Shown: positions 18,611 through 27,439 of the stretch, piece by piece | Layout: each line of letters opens with the position of its first letter | Position numbering within the stretch: position 1 is the stretch's first letter | NCBI RefSeq assembly: GCF_900091625.1 | Contig: NZ_FMIC01000002.1 | Span: forward strand, 5,146,001-5,210,000 | Direction: 5' to 3' | Source of the DNA: Micromonospora peucetia | GTDB lineage: Bacteria; Actinomycetota; Actinomycetes; Mycobacteriales; Micromonosporaceae | Length of the DNA: 64,000 nt | Translations under genes and position numbers: made by a program | Notes under the pieces: generated by a model | The model's input: only the letters and a program-made list of their open reading frames with translations | What the model was told of the DNA's origin: nothing | Databases searched by the model: none

Positions 18611-21090
18611 TCCGGACGACCCTGCGCCAGCTCCGCGCCGAGGCGCTGCGCCTGCTGCTCTCGTCGCTGGCCATCGTGCTCGGTGTCGCGTTCATCGCCG
18701 GCACGCTGATCTTCGTCGACGGGATGCGGGCCGGCGCGTACGACCGGGCCGGGGCGTTCGACCGGCAGACCGACCTCGCCGTCTACTCCGCGACCGACGA
18801 CCCGCTGCCGACGGCGCTGGTCGAGAAGGTGCGCGCCCTCGACGGGGTCGCCGCCGCCGAGGGGGAACTGCTCGGCTCCGGCGGGATCGTCGGCGTCGAC
18901 GGCCGCCCCGTGCTCGGCTACGCCGTCCTCGCCGCGATCCCCGTCGACGAGGCGCTGCGCTCGTACGACGTGGTGTCCGGCCGGCTGCCCGACCGCCCCG
19001 GCGAGGTGGTGCTGGACGCCGTCACCGCCGACAAGGAGGGCTTCGCCCTCGGCGCCGGAGTACGCGTCGGCGGCGGCGGGGGAGCGGCCCGCCCGTACAC
19101 GCTGGTCGGCACGGTCGACGTGGCCGGCACCGCCCGGGACGTCGGCGGCCCGTTCATCGGTCTGGTCGGCGCGGACGCCCTCGCCGTGACCGGCCAGCGG
19201 GGCTTCGACCGGATCATGGTGGCCGCCCGGCCGGGCGGGTCCGACGAGGCACTGGCCGACCGGGTTGCCGAGGCAGCCGGTGCCGGCGCGAGCGTCAGGT
19301 CCCGGCAGCGCATCCTCGACGATGCCGTGACCGACGCGGTGCGCGACCTCCAGCAGTTCAACATGGTGTTGCTGACCTTCGCCGGGGTCGCCGTCGTGGT
19401 CGCCGGCTTCGTCATCGCCAACACGTTCGCCATCGTGCTGGCCCAGCGGACCCGGCGGATCGCACTGCTGCGGCTGGTCGGCGCGACCCGGGGCCAGTTG
19501 TTCCGCGCCGCCCTGCTGGAAGCCGCGCTGGTCGGGCTGGTCGCCTCCGTGGCCGGCGTGCTGATCGGGGTGGCCCTGGCCGGCGGCATGAACCAGCTGA
19601 TGACGCGACTCGACGCGCCGGTCTCCGGCGGGCTCACCGTCACCGTGCCGACGGTGCTGGTCAGCCTGCTGCTGGGCACGGCGATCACGATGGGTGCCGC
19701 GCTGCTGCCCGCGTGGCGGGGCACCCGGGTCGCCCCGGTCGCCGCGCTCACCGACGCGGCGGTCCAGCCCGCCCGGGGGGCCGGCCGGCTCCGGCTGGCT
19801 GTCGGCGCGCTGGTCTTCGCCGCCGGGATCGCCGCGCTGGTCGGCGCCGCGTTCGCCGTCCAGGTGGTGCTGGTGGCCGCCGGTGGCGTGCTCACCTTCC
19901 TCGGGATCGTGCTCTTCGGCCCGGTGCTCGTGCCGGCGTTGGTCCGGGTGCTGGGCTGGCCGGCCCGCAGGCTGTTCGGTGCCACCGCCGGCCTGGCCGT
20001 GGCGAACGCCGTGCGCAACCCGCGCCGGATCGCGGCGACCGCCACGGCACTGGTGATCGGGATCGGTCTGGTGTCGGCCTTCGTGGTCGGCGCGCGCAGC
20101 ACCAAGGACGGCATCGAGCGCAGCGTGGACGCCGAGATCGGGGTCGACTGGCTGGTCACCGGGGTCGGCGGAGAGCTGCCGGCGCCGCTCGTGGCCGAGT
20201 TGCGCGCCCGGCCCGAGTTGGCGGTGGTGCACGAGCAGCGCGGCGCCGTCGCCGCCGACGTGCAGATCCGGTCCGCGCACCCCGCACTGGTCAGCCGGAC
20301 GCTGACGGGGATCGTGGCGGGAGACGTCGGCCGGCTCGGACCCGGGTCGGTGCTGGTGCACCGGGAACTGGCCCAGGCCCGGGGCTGGACGACCGATTCC
20401 ACCGTCACCGTGCGCGGCCGGTCGTTCCGGGTGGCCGCGGTCGTCACCGCGGACGGGCCGGCGCTGGCCGGCAGTCCCGTCCCCGACGGTCACGTGATCG
20501 AGGTGGTGGACGCCGACTTCGCCGCGATCTTCCCTGACGAGCGGGGCCACCTGGCCGAGATCGACCCCGCCGGCGGGGTCTCGGCCGGCCAGGCCCGGGC
20601 GGCCATCGAGGCGGTGCTCGCCCGGTATCCGACCGCCAACCTGATGGACCAGGGCGCGTACAAGAAGATGCTCACCGGCACGGTCGACATGCTGCTCGCC
20701 TTCGTCACCGCGCTGCTCGGCCTGGCCGTGGTGATCGCGCTGGTCGGGGTCGCGAACACCCTGAGCCTGTCGGTGGTGGAGCGGACCCGGGAGAACGCCG
20801 TGCTGCGCGCGGTCGGGCTGACCCGGGGCCGGATGCGCGCCATGCTGGCCGTCGAGGCGGTGTTGATGGCGCTGGTCGGCGCGGTGCTCGGGATCGGCCT
20901 CGGTACCGGCGTCAGCGCCGCCGCGATGGCCCTGCTGGGCCGGATCAGTGGCGACTTCACCGTGGTGCTGCCGGCGGGGCAGCTCGGACTGATCCTCGGG
21001 GTCGCGGTCGTGGCCGCCCTGGTCGCCTCGGTGCTGCCGGCCCGTCGGGCACTGTCCCGGCCGGTGGTCGAGGGGCTCGGCGACCAGTGA
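18607..21090 (+). CDS. FtsX/MacB-type ABC transporter permease
   Basis: This 827-residue permease has an N-terminal transmembrane helix (LLLSSLAIVLGVAFIAGTLIF), a large extracellular domain, then an FtsX three-helix block (about 250-390). Two further helices follow, then a helix and second extracellular domain, and a C-terminal FtsX block. That gives about ten helices in a duplicated FtsX arrangement. Such permeases export peptides or hydrophobic compounds, or act as envelope transducers; the substrate is unknown. The ATG overlaps the ATPase stop. A hairpin follows at 21099-21136. Confidence 0.93.
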   Translation: MIRTTLRQLRAEALRLLLSSLAIVLGVAFIAGTLIFVDGMRAGAYDRAGAFDRQTDLAVYSATDDPLPTALVEKVRALDGVAAAEGELLGSGGIVGVDGRPVLGYAVLAAIPVDEALRSYDVVSGRLPDRPGEVVLDAVTADKEGFALGAGVRVGGGGGAARPYTLVGTVDVAGTARDVGGPFIGLVGADALAVTGQRGFDRIMVAARPGGSDEALADRVAEAAGAGASVRSRQRILDDAVTDAVRDLQQFNMVLLTFAGVAVVVAGFVIANTFAIVLAQRTRRIALLRLVGATRGQLFRAALLEAALVGLVASVAGVLIGVALAGGMNQLMTRLDAPVSGGLTVTVPTVLVSLLLGTAITMGAALLPAWRGTRVAPVAALTDAAVQPARGAGRLRLAVGALVFAAGIAALVGAAFAVQVVLVAAGGVLTFLGIVLFGPVLVPALVRVLGWPARRLFGATAGLAVANAVRNPRRIAATATALVIGIGLVSAFVVGARSTKDGIERSVDAEIGVDWLVTGVGGELPAPLVAELRARPELAVVHEQRGAVAADVQIRSAHPALVSRTLTGIVAGDVGRLGPGSVLVHRELAQARGWTTDSTVTVRGRSFRVAAVVTADGPALAGSPVPDGHVIEVVDADFAAIFPDERGHLAEIDPAGGVSAGQARAAIEAVLARYPTANLMDQGAYKKMLTGTVDMLLAFVTALLGLAVVIALVGVANTLSLSVVERTRENAVLRAVGLTRGRMRAMLAVEAVLMALVGAVLGIGLGTGVSAAAMALLGRISGDFTVVLPAGQLGLILGVAVVAALVASVLPARRALSRPVVEGLGDQ

Positions 21091-21098
21091 CATCCGCC

Positions 21099-21136
21099 GG
21101 CCGGTCCCGTCGCCCGCCCGGGTGGCGGGACCGGCC
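21099..21136. terminator. Bidirectional hairpin
   Basis: GGCCGGTCCCG (21099-21109) and CGGGACCGGCC (21126-21136) form a perfect 11-bp stem between the convergent permease and dehydrogenase genes. Confidence 0.8.
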
Positions 21137-21149
21137 AGCGGTGCCGGGT

Positions 21150-22412
21150 CTACAGGCGCTCCACCACTTCGCCGGCGCACCGGTTGCGGGTGTCGAAGAC
21201 GTACCGGGCGTGCCGGGCCACCAGGTCGTAGTCGAAGTCGTCGTGATCGGTGACCACCACCACCGCGTCCGCCGCGCTGATCTCCCGCTCGGTCAGCTCC
21301 ACCACCAGCACACCGCCCGGGATCTGGTGCGGCTCCGCGTACGGCTCCACCGCCCGGACGTCCGCGCCGAGGGCCTGTAGGCGCCGGGCGACGTCGACGG
21401 CGGGGGAGTCACGCATGTCGCCGGTGTTCTTCTTGTACGCCAGCCCGAGCAGCAGCAGCCGCGCCCCGCTGACCGTGTGGCCGGTCCGGTTCAGCCCGTT
21501 CATGATGCGCTGGGCCACGTGCTCGGGCATCTCGTGGTTGACGTCGTTGGCCAGCTCGATGAACCGGAACTGCCGCCCGAGGCGCCGCTTGACCTGCCAG
21601 GACAGATAGCACGGGTCGATCGGCAGGCAGTGCCCGCCGACCCCCGGGCCGGGCCGGAACGGCATGAAACCGAACGGCTTGGTCTCCGCTGCCTCGATCG
21701 CCTGCCAGACGTCGATGTCGAGGTGGTGGGAGAGCATCGTCAGCTCGTTGATCAGAGCGATGTTCACCTGGCGGAACGTGTTCTCGATCAGCTTGGTCAG
21801 CTCCGCCACCCGGGTGGAGTCCACCGGCACGGTCCGTTCCACGAGCCGGCGGTAGAACCCGTCCACCCGGGCCAGTGCGACCGCGTCCATCCCGGAGACC
21901 ACCTTCGGGGTGTTCTCCAGACGCCAGGTCCGGTTGCCCGGGTCGATCCGCTCGGGGCTGTAGCCCAGGTGGAAGTCGCCCGGGCTGTGCAGGCCACTGG
22001 CCGACTCCAACAGCGGGCGCAGCAGCTCCTCCGTCGTGCCTGGATAGGTGGTGGACTCCAGGATCACCGTGCAGCCCGGCCGCACGTACGGGCCGATGTT
22101 GACGCCGGCCTGCTCCACGAAGCTGAGGTCGGGCGTACCGTCGCGCAGCGGCGTCGGCACCGTGATCACGCAGATGTCGAAGCCCTCCGCGTCGGCGTAC
22201 GCCGTGCTCGGCCGGTAACGGCCGCTACCCAGCGCCCGGCCCAGCCGGTCGGCGGGGATGTCCTCGACGAACGAATCGCCCGACGCGAGCCGCTTGACCC
22301 GGTCGGAGTCGACGTCCAGGCCGACCACGTCCAGGCCGGCCTCGACGGCCCGCATCGCCAGCGGCAGGCCGACGTACCCCTGGCCGATCACGACCAACTT
22401 CTCAACGCTCAA
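21150..22412 (-). CDS. Nucleotide-sugar dehydrogenase (UDP-ManNAc/UDP-Glc dehydrogenase family)
   Basis: This 420-residue enzyme oxidises a UDP-sugar C6 alcohol to the uronic acid in two NAD-dependent steps, supplying acidic sugars for surface polysaccharide. The Rossmann motif is VVIGQGYVGLPLA and the catalytic Cys lies in GGHCLPIDPCYL (about 264). GYSPERIDPGN and LGLAYKKNTGDMRDSPA are conserved and favour the WecC-like subgroup. The start is a TTG at 22412 with GGGAG six nt upstream; no ATG or GTG is well placed. The glycan locus at 33.9 kb is a possible user, though not adjacent. Confidence 0.92.
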   Translation of the reverse strand: MSVEKLVVIGQGYVGLPLAMRAVEAGLDVVGLDVDSDRVKRLASGDSFVEDIPADRLGRALGSGRYRPSTAYADAEGFDICVITVPTPLRDGTPDLSFVEQAGVNIGPYVRPGCTVILESTTYPGTTEELLRPLLESASGLHSPGDFHLGYSPERIDPGNRTWRLENTPKVVSGMDAVALARVDGFYRRLVERTVPVDSTRVAELTKLIENTFRQVNIALINELTMLSHHLDIDVWQAIEAAETKPFGFMPFRPGPGVGGHCLPIDPCYLSWQVKRRLGRQFRFIELANDVNHEMPEHVAQRIMNGLNRTGHTVSGARLLLLGLAYKKNTGDMRDSPAVDVARRLQALGADVRAVEPYAEPHQIPGGVLVVELTEREISAADAVVVVTDHDDFDYDLVARHARYVFDTRNRCAGEVVERL

Positions 22413-22587
22413 CCGGACTCCCGAGGCAGACGGCGGAAAGAACCTGCCAGGGAGCCTAGAGCGATCTCTGTGCCCGTAAGTCCGGTTTGGGATTATCGGT
22501 GCCGATGGGACAGGCACAGCGTCAACGGAAGATCGCGCGGGGCCGCTTCCAGTTCCACCGTCCGGACCGGGGAATCGGTGCCGACGG

Positions 22588-23946
22588 TCAGACCACCGGC
22601 GGATTGGCCGGGTCCACCGGCGCGGTCTGTGTCTCGGTCGGCACCACCGGCGGCGTGGTCTGTGTCGGGGCGGCGGTGGTGGGCGTCGGGCCCGGTGCGT
22701 CGTCGGTGGCGGTCGGCTTCGGTGACTCCGGAGCTGCCGACCCGCTCGGCTGGGGCGAGACCGGAGGCGCGGTGACCGTCGGCGAGGGGCTGGAGGTGGA
22801 GCCGGTGGGCCGGTACGGCCGGCCGGGGCCGGGGGCTTTCTCCTGCCCCTCCGGCGTCTCGATGTCACCGCTCGGCTCCGCGGCCGGAGTGGTCGCCTGC
22901 GGAACCTTGACCGCCGGGGCGTCGGCCTCGCCGTTGGTCGCGCCGAGCGCCGCGCCGAGCCCCGCCAGCGCCACCAGCACCGCCGCGGCCGCGCCGACCA
23001 GGGTGCCACGTCGCTTGCGGCGGGCAGCCGTCGCGACGGCCGGCATGTCGGTGCGGGTGTCAGGGTCGACGCCACCCTCCGCCGCGGCGACGGGCACCAT
23101 GGCGGTCGCCGCGGACGGGTCGGACACGGCGGCGCGGGCGGCCTCAGCCATCGCCGCCCCGCTGCTGAACCGGTCGGCCGGATCCTTGGCCAGGGCGCGC
23201 GAGACCAGCGCGCGGACCGCCTCCGGAACGTCGTGCGGCAGCTCCGGCGGCTCGTCGTCGAGGTGCCGCACAGCGACCTGGAGCGGGTTGTCGCCGGTGA
23301 ACGGCGGGCTGCCGCTGAGGCAGCAGTAGGTCACGGCGCCGAGGGCGTAGATGTCGGTCGCCCCGGACACCGGCCGGCCGGCGGCCTGCTCCGGAGCCAT
23401 GTAGAGCGCGGTGCCGGGCACCGCGTTCGTGCTGGTGATGCTGGTGATGTCGGTCGACCGGGCGACGCCGAAGTCGACCAGCACGACGCTGCCGTCCTCC
23501 TGCACCAGCAGGTTGCTCGGCTTGACGTCGCGGTGCACGATCCCGCCCAGGTGCGCGGCGTGCAGTGCCTGCGCGACCTGCGCCACGATCGCCATCGTCT
23601 CGGCCACGTCGAGGCGACCGGCGGCCTCGATCCGCCTGGACAGCGGCTGGCCGGTCACGAACTCCATGACCAGGTAGTCGGCCCGGCCGCCGTCGGGCAG
23701 GTCGTCCTCGCCGCAGTCGAAGACCTGGACGATGCCGGGATGACGCAGGGCGGCCATGATCCGGGCCTCGGCGCGGAAGCGGGCGATGAAGTCGGGGTCG
23801 GAGACCAGCGCCGGCAACAGGACCTTGACCGCGACCTGACGGCCGAGGACGAGGTCCTTGCCCCGCCAGACGTCGCCCATGCCGCCCGTGGCGACACGCT
23901 CGTCCAGGCGGTAGCGACCGCTGAGTACGACCTCCGATGACAACAC
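22588..23946 (-). CDS. Transmembrane Ser/Thr protein kinase (PknB type)
   Basis: This 452-residue kinase has a cytoplasmic kinase domain with the Gly loop ATGGMGDVWRG, ATP Lys41 (VAVKVL), catalytic HRDVKPSN, DFG in LVDFGVARS and APE in YMAPEQ. A juxtamembrane region leads to one transmembrane helix (GTLVGAAAAVLVALAGLGAAL). The extracellular tail is Pro/Thr/Ser-rich and has no PASTA domain. GTG at 23946 gives SGRYRLDERV close to the start; a TTG at 23943 is an alternative. It stands between the sugar dehydrogenase (same strand) and a divergent sigma factor gene. Confidence 0.93.
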   Translation of the reverse strand: MLSSEVVLSGRYRLDERVATGGMGDVWRGKDLVLGRQVAVKVLLPALVSDPDFIARFRAEARIMAALRHPGIVQVFDCGEDDLPDGGRADYLVMEFVTGQPLSRRIEAAGRLDVAETMAIVAQVAQALHAAHLGGIVHRDVKPSNLLVQEDGSVVLVDFGVARSTDITSITSTNAVPGTALYMAPEQAAGRPVSGATDIYALGAVTYCCLSGSPPFTGDNPLQVAVRHLDDEPPELPHDVPEAVRALVSRALAKDPADRFSSGAAMAEAARAAVSDPSAATAMVPVAAAEGGVDPDTRTDMPAVATAARRKRRGTLVGAAAAVLVALAGLGAALGATNGEADAPAVKVPQATTPAAEPSGDIETPEGQEKAPGPGRPYRPTGSTSSPSPTVTAPPVSPQPSGSAAPESPKPTATDDAPGPTPTTAAPTQTTPPVVPTETQTAPVDPANPPVV

Positions 23947-24493
23947 AGCACCACCGTACCCAGACCGGCGAGGATCGGCGCGCCGCGCGCCGTCGGCCCG
24001 ACCTGTGCCGACCGCCCGATCAGGGCGGAATGGACGGGGACCGCCCCGGATGTGCGGTGAGCGCCCACGGACCATGTGTGACAGCGCTTACCGGTCGACG
24101 CCGTGCGCTGGGCGAATGCGCCGCCGTTCGCGGCCGTTGAGGCGTGCAGCGTCCCAGACCCCCACGACGTTACGGCGAAGGGCCGCCCGAACGGCTAGAT
24201 AATTCTCACTCTTTCGCCCATCAGGGCGGACTTGCCCGACCGGCTCCGCACTCCTACCGTTAGCCCGACTCGGGCCCGCCCACGGCGTCGCCGCGGCATG
24301 TGCACCACGGGCCGTGCCGCGACGGCAGGAGTCCAGACGTACCGTCCGGGCGACGCGGCCCCGGTCGTGATCAGGCCAGCGGGGGGCTGAGGGGTGCGGG
24401 ATCAGGTCCGGTCGCCGGACCGTGCTTGCCTCGTGTGCGCCCACGTCGGTGTGCGCCGCCCGAGCGTGTCCACACCACCGAAGCGGCGGCCCC
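23947..24493. other. Long divergent intergenic region
   Basis: This 547-nt stretch between the kinase and the ECF sigma gene shows no convincing gene. It contains a short AT-rich island (24196-24210, TAGATAATTCTCACT) that could be part of a promoter, and two copies of ATCAGGGCGGA (from 24019 and 24220), each able to form a small hairpin with a preceding GCCC. Confidence 0.4.
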
Positions 24494-25123
24494 ATGGCGG
24501 GTGAGCTGAACGAGGCGGTCGTGGCGGCACAGGCCGGCGACGAGGATGCCTTCCGCTTCCTCTACCGCAGCCTCCAGCCGGGCCTGCTCCGATACCTGAC
24601 CGCACTGGTCGGCGCGGACGCCGAGGACGTCGCCTCGGAGACCTGGCTGCAGATCTCCCGCGACCTGCCCACCTTCACCGGTGGAGAGTTCCGGGCGTGG
24701 ACCGTCACCATCGCCCGCAACCGGGCCATGGACCACCTGCGTCGGCAACGCCGCCGCCCCTCGCTGCCCGTGCCGGTGCAGGCGCTCGCCGAACTGGCCG
24801 GTGACGCCGACACCGCCGAGCGGGCTGGGGAGATGATCAGCACCGAGGCGGCGCTGGCGCTGATCGCCACCCTGCCGCCCCGCGAGGCCGAGGCGGTCCT
24901 GCTCCGCGCGGTCGTCGGGCTGGACGCCGAGACCGCCGGGCGGGTGCTCGGCCGTCGGTCCGGTGCCGTACGCACCGCCGCCCACCGGGGGCTGCGCCGG
25001 CTCGCCGCCCTGATGGAACGCTACGACCCGGCCCGGCCGCCGGCCGTCCCCGAGGCCGCCCCGTCGCCCCGACCGCGCTCCGGTCGACGGCAGGCGCCGC
25101 ACGCGGAGCCGGCGGACGGTTGA
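24494..25123 (+). CDS. ECF-family RNA polymerase sigma factor
   Basis: This 209-residue sigma factor has region 2 (about 10-80: DEDAFRFLYRSLQPGLLRYLTAL, ASETWLQISRDL, FRAWTVTIARNRAMDHLRRQRRR) and region 4 (about 115-175: ALALIATLPPREAEAVLLRAVVGLDAETAGRVLGRRSGAVRTAAHRGLRRL). ATG at 24494 begins the conserved part; the frame is open 24 codons further up but has no homologous-looking sequence. It is followed after 16 nt by a membrane protein that may be its partner. The promoter it recognises is unknown. Confidence 0.92.
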   Translation: MAGELNEAVVAAQAGDEDAFRFLYRSLQPGLLRYLTALVGADAEDVASETWLQISRDLPTFTGGEFRAWTVTIARNRAMDHLRRQRRRPSLPVPVQALAELAGDADTAERAGEMISTEAALALIATLPPREAEAVLLRAVVGLDAETAGRVLGRRSGAVRTAAHRGLRRLAALMERYDPARPPAVPEAAPSPRPRSGRRQAPHAEPADG

Positions 25124-25139
25124 CGTGAGGGGAATCAGC

Positions 25140-25883
25140 ATGTTCTTCCGCCGGACCGGGTGGTCCGCCGACCGTGCCGCGTCCGACCGGCTTCTCGACC
25201 CGGCCCGAGCGGACGCGCAGGACACGCCGTACCGCGGGGAGCCTGAGCCGCTCGCCCGGCTGCTCTCGGCCGCCGCGGCCCCCGCCCGTCCTGGCGAACT
25301 GGCCGGGGAGGAGGAAGCCCTGGCCGCCTTCCGGGCGGCCCGCGCAGCGGGGCCCGCCGTCGAGCCCGCCCCGTCGCCGCGCCGCCGCCGGTTCACCGGC
25401 GCCGTGGCCTGGGGTGCGGGGATCGCGGTCACCGCGACGGCGGGCGCCGCCTTCGCGGCCGTCACCCTGGACCGTGCCGAGGACCCGGCCCCGCCGCCCC
25501 GCCCGGCCACCCCGGCACCGGCCACCACGGACCCGGACCGGGGCGGGTCGACCGGCGCCACCGGTGGCGGCCACCCCACCGGGACCCCGTCCCACCCTTC
25601 CGCCGCGACCTCGGGCGCACCCGCCCCCGGCACCGCGCCGGGGACGCCGGAGCAGCGCACCACACAACTGCGCGGTCTCTGCCGGGCGTACCTGGCCAAG
25701 AAGCCGGCGCAGCGGCAGAAGGCCTTGGACACCCCCGCGTTTGCCCATTTGGTGACCGCGGCGGGTGGCCGGGAACAGGTCGACGGCTTCTGCGGAAAGC
25801 TGGTGCCCGAGGCAGCGGCGAAGGAGTCGCCGAACAAGCCGCCGAAGAAGGGGGCGACGTCGCCGCCGGCCCCGGCTGACTGA
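25140..25883 (+). CDS. Membrane protein, possible partner of the ECF sigma factor
   Basis: This 247-residue protein has an N-terminal cytoplasmic part (about 1-85), a single transmembrane helix (RFTGAVAWGAGIAVTATAGAAFAAVTL, starting RFTGAVAWGAG), and an exported Pro/Thr/Gly-rich linker. A small C-terminal domain follows (RTTQLRGLCRAYLAKKPAQR...GGREQVDGFCGKLVPE) with two cysteines. Position and topology suggest an anti-sigma role, but the H-x(3)-C-x(2)-C zinc motif is absent. ATG at 25140 follows GAGGGGA; the stop of the sigma gene is 16 nt upstream. Confidence 0.75.
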   Translation: MFFRRTGWSADRAASDRLLDPARADAQDTPYRGEPEPLARLLSAAAAPARPGELAGEEEALAAFRAARAAGPAVEPAPSPRRRRFTGAVAWGAGIAVTATAGAAFAAVTLDRAEDPAPPPRPATPAPATTDPDRGGSTGATGGGHPTGTPSHPSAATSGAPAPGTAPGTPEQRTTQLRGLCRAYLAKKPAQRQKALDTPAFAHLVTAAGGREQVDGFCGKLVPEAAAKESPNKPPKKGATSPPAPAD

Positions 25884-25891
25884 TCGCCCTG

Positions 25892-25985
25892 GTGTACGGA
25901 CCGGGCCGGCTGGCCTGCTGTACGCGACCCGGGCCCGCTGGCCCCCGGTGCGGTCGACCCGGGCCGGCTGGCCCCGGTGCGGTAG
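25892..25985. repeat. Three degenerate ~30-bp tandem repeats
   Basis: Three copies of a roughly 30-bp unit built on GACCCGGGCCGGCTGGCC followed by CCGGTGCGG lie between the membrane protein and egtA. The copies differ by several bases. They carry no spacer and do not look like CRISPR. Confidence 0.55.
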
Positions 25986-26206
25986 GGCGTCGCCGGCTGA
26001 TCTCTTCACGGTCGGCCCTGGCCGGCTAGTTTTTCCGGCCCGTTTCGGGTGGGCGGGGCCGCCTGTTTCCGCTGTCCGTTCCGGTCGGCAGCGCGAGATT
26101 CGTCTGCTAGACAGGAGTGGCTGGGGCCGCCGGCACCCCCGCCGATGACGGTGGGTGGCGTTACGGTGGCACAGACCGGAAGTCGGCCGGGAAGGGAGCC
26201 CGTCCT

Positions 26207-27439
26207 GTGGTGACGTCGCCGGAGCTCGACCGGAGCACCGTCCTGAAGGAGTCCGCCGCCGCCGAGGGGCACCTCGCGCGCATCTGTTTCAAGACCGGCC
26301 CACCGACCCGCACCGGCGTCGAACTCGAATGGACCGTGCACGACGCCGCCGACCCCGCCCGCCTGGTCGACGGCGAGCGGCTCCGGGCGGCCCTGGGGCG
26401 ACACAGCCCCCACAGCCTCGACCGCGCGAGCCCCGCCGAACCGCTCCCGCACGGTGGCACCGTGACCGTGGAGCCCGGCGGGCAGCTGGAGATATCCACC
26501 GCGCCACGCTCCTCGCTCGCCACCCTCATCTACGCCACCGACGGCGACATCGCCGAACTGAGCGGCCTGCTCGACGCCGCCGGGCTGGTCCTCGGACGCA
26601 GCGGCATCGACCCGCACCGGCCGCCCCGCCCGGTGGTCGAAGGCCCTCGCTACCGCGCCATGCGCCACGTCTTCGACCGACGCGGCCCGGCCGGTCGGAC
26701 GATGATGTACAGCACCGCCGGTCTCCAGGTCTGCCTGGACGCCGGGGAGCCGGAGCACCTTCCGGCCCGCTGGGCGGCGGTGCACGCGCTCGGGCCGCCC
26801 CTGCTGGCCGCGTTCGCCACGGCCGACCAGCACGCCGGGCGCAGCACCGGCTGGGCGTCCGCCCGGATGGCCGCCTGGTACGACATCGACCCGGCCCGCA
26901 CCCGTCCCGTCTGGACGCCGGAGACCGACGTCGACCCGGTCACCGCCTGGACCGGGTACGTCCTCGCCGCGCCGCTGCTCTGCGTACGTGACGAAGGCCC
27001 CGACTGGACGCCGCCGCCGGGGATCACGTTCGCCGACTGGGTCGACGGGGCGTTGCCCCGCCCACCCACCACCGACGACCTCGACTACCACGTGAGCACC
27101 CTCTTTCCGCCGGTGCGGCCCCGGGGCTACCTGGAGCTGCGTTACCTCGACACGCAGCCCGGTCGGGGCTGGGTGGTCCCGCTGGCGGTGCTGGCCGCCC
27201 TGTTCGCCGATCCCGGGACGGTCCGTGCGGCCCGCGCCGTCGCCGGGCCGGTGGCGCACCGCTGGCATGCCGCTGCCCGGCACGGCCTGTGTGATCCGGC
27301 GCTGGCCGTCGCGGCGGCGGACCTGTTCGACCTGGCCCTCGCGGGACTGCCCGGGCTCGACCTGCCAGCGGCCCTGCACGAAGACATCGACCGAGGTCTA
27401 CGGCGGCGACGGGACGCCGCGGGGAGGAGACACCGGTGA
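26207..27439 (+). CDS. egtA: Glutamate-cysteine ligase EgtA (ergothioneine synthesis)
   Basis: This 410-residue ligase makes gamma-glutamylcysteine, the sulphur donor for EgtB. Family features include RTGVELEWTVHD, GGTVTVEPGGQLEISTAPRSSL, RAMRHVFD, MMYSTAGLQVCLDAG and YLELRYLDTQPGRGW. It starts an operon egtABCD. GTG at 26207 follows GGGAAGGGAG; the frame is open upstream but crosses the promoter region. It overlaps egtB by 4 nt (GTGA), indicating translational coupling. Confidence 0.93.
   Translation: MVTSPELDRSTVLKESAAAEGHLARICFKTGPPTRTGVELEWTVHDAADPARLVDGERLRAALGRHSPHSLDRASPAEPLPHGGTVTVEPGGQLEISTAPRSSLATLIYATDGDIAELSGLLDAAGLVLGRSGIDPHRPPRPVVEGPRYRAMRHVFDRRGPAGRTMMYSTAGLQVCLDAGEPEHLPARWAAVHALGPPLLAAFATADQHAGRSTGWASARMAAWYDIDPARTRPVWTPETDVDPVTAWTGYVLAAPLLCVRDEGPDWTPPPGITFADWVDGALPRPPTTDDLDYHVSTLFPPVRPRGYLELRYLDTQPGRGWVVPLAVLAALFADPGTVRAARAVAGPVAHRWHAAARHGLCDPALAVAAADLFDLALAGLPGLDLPAALHEDIDRGLRRRRDAAGRRHR

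Noticed and set aside
24001..24240. Repeated ATCAGGGCGGA words as a regulatory pair
   Set aside because: The two 11-bp copies are 201 nt apart with no further symmetry; in this composition they could be chance.
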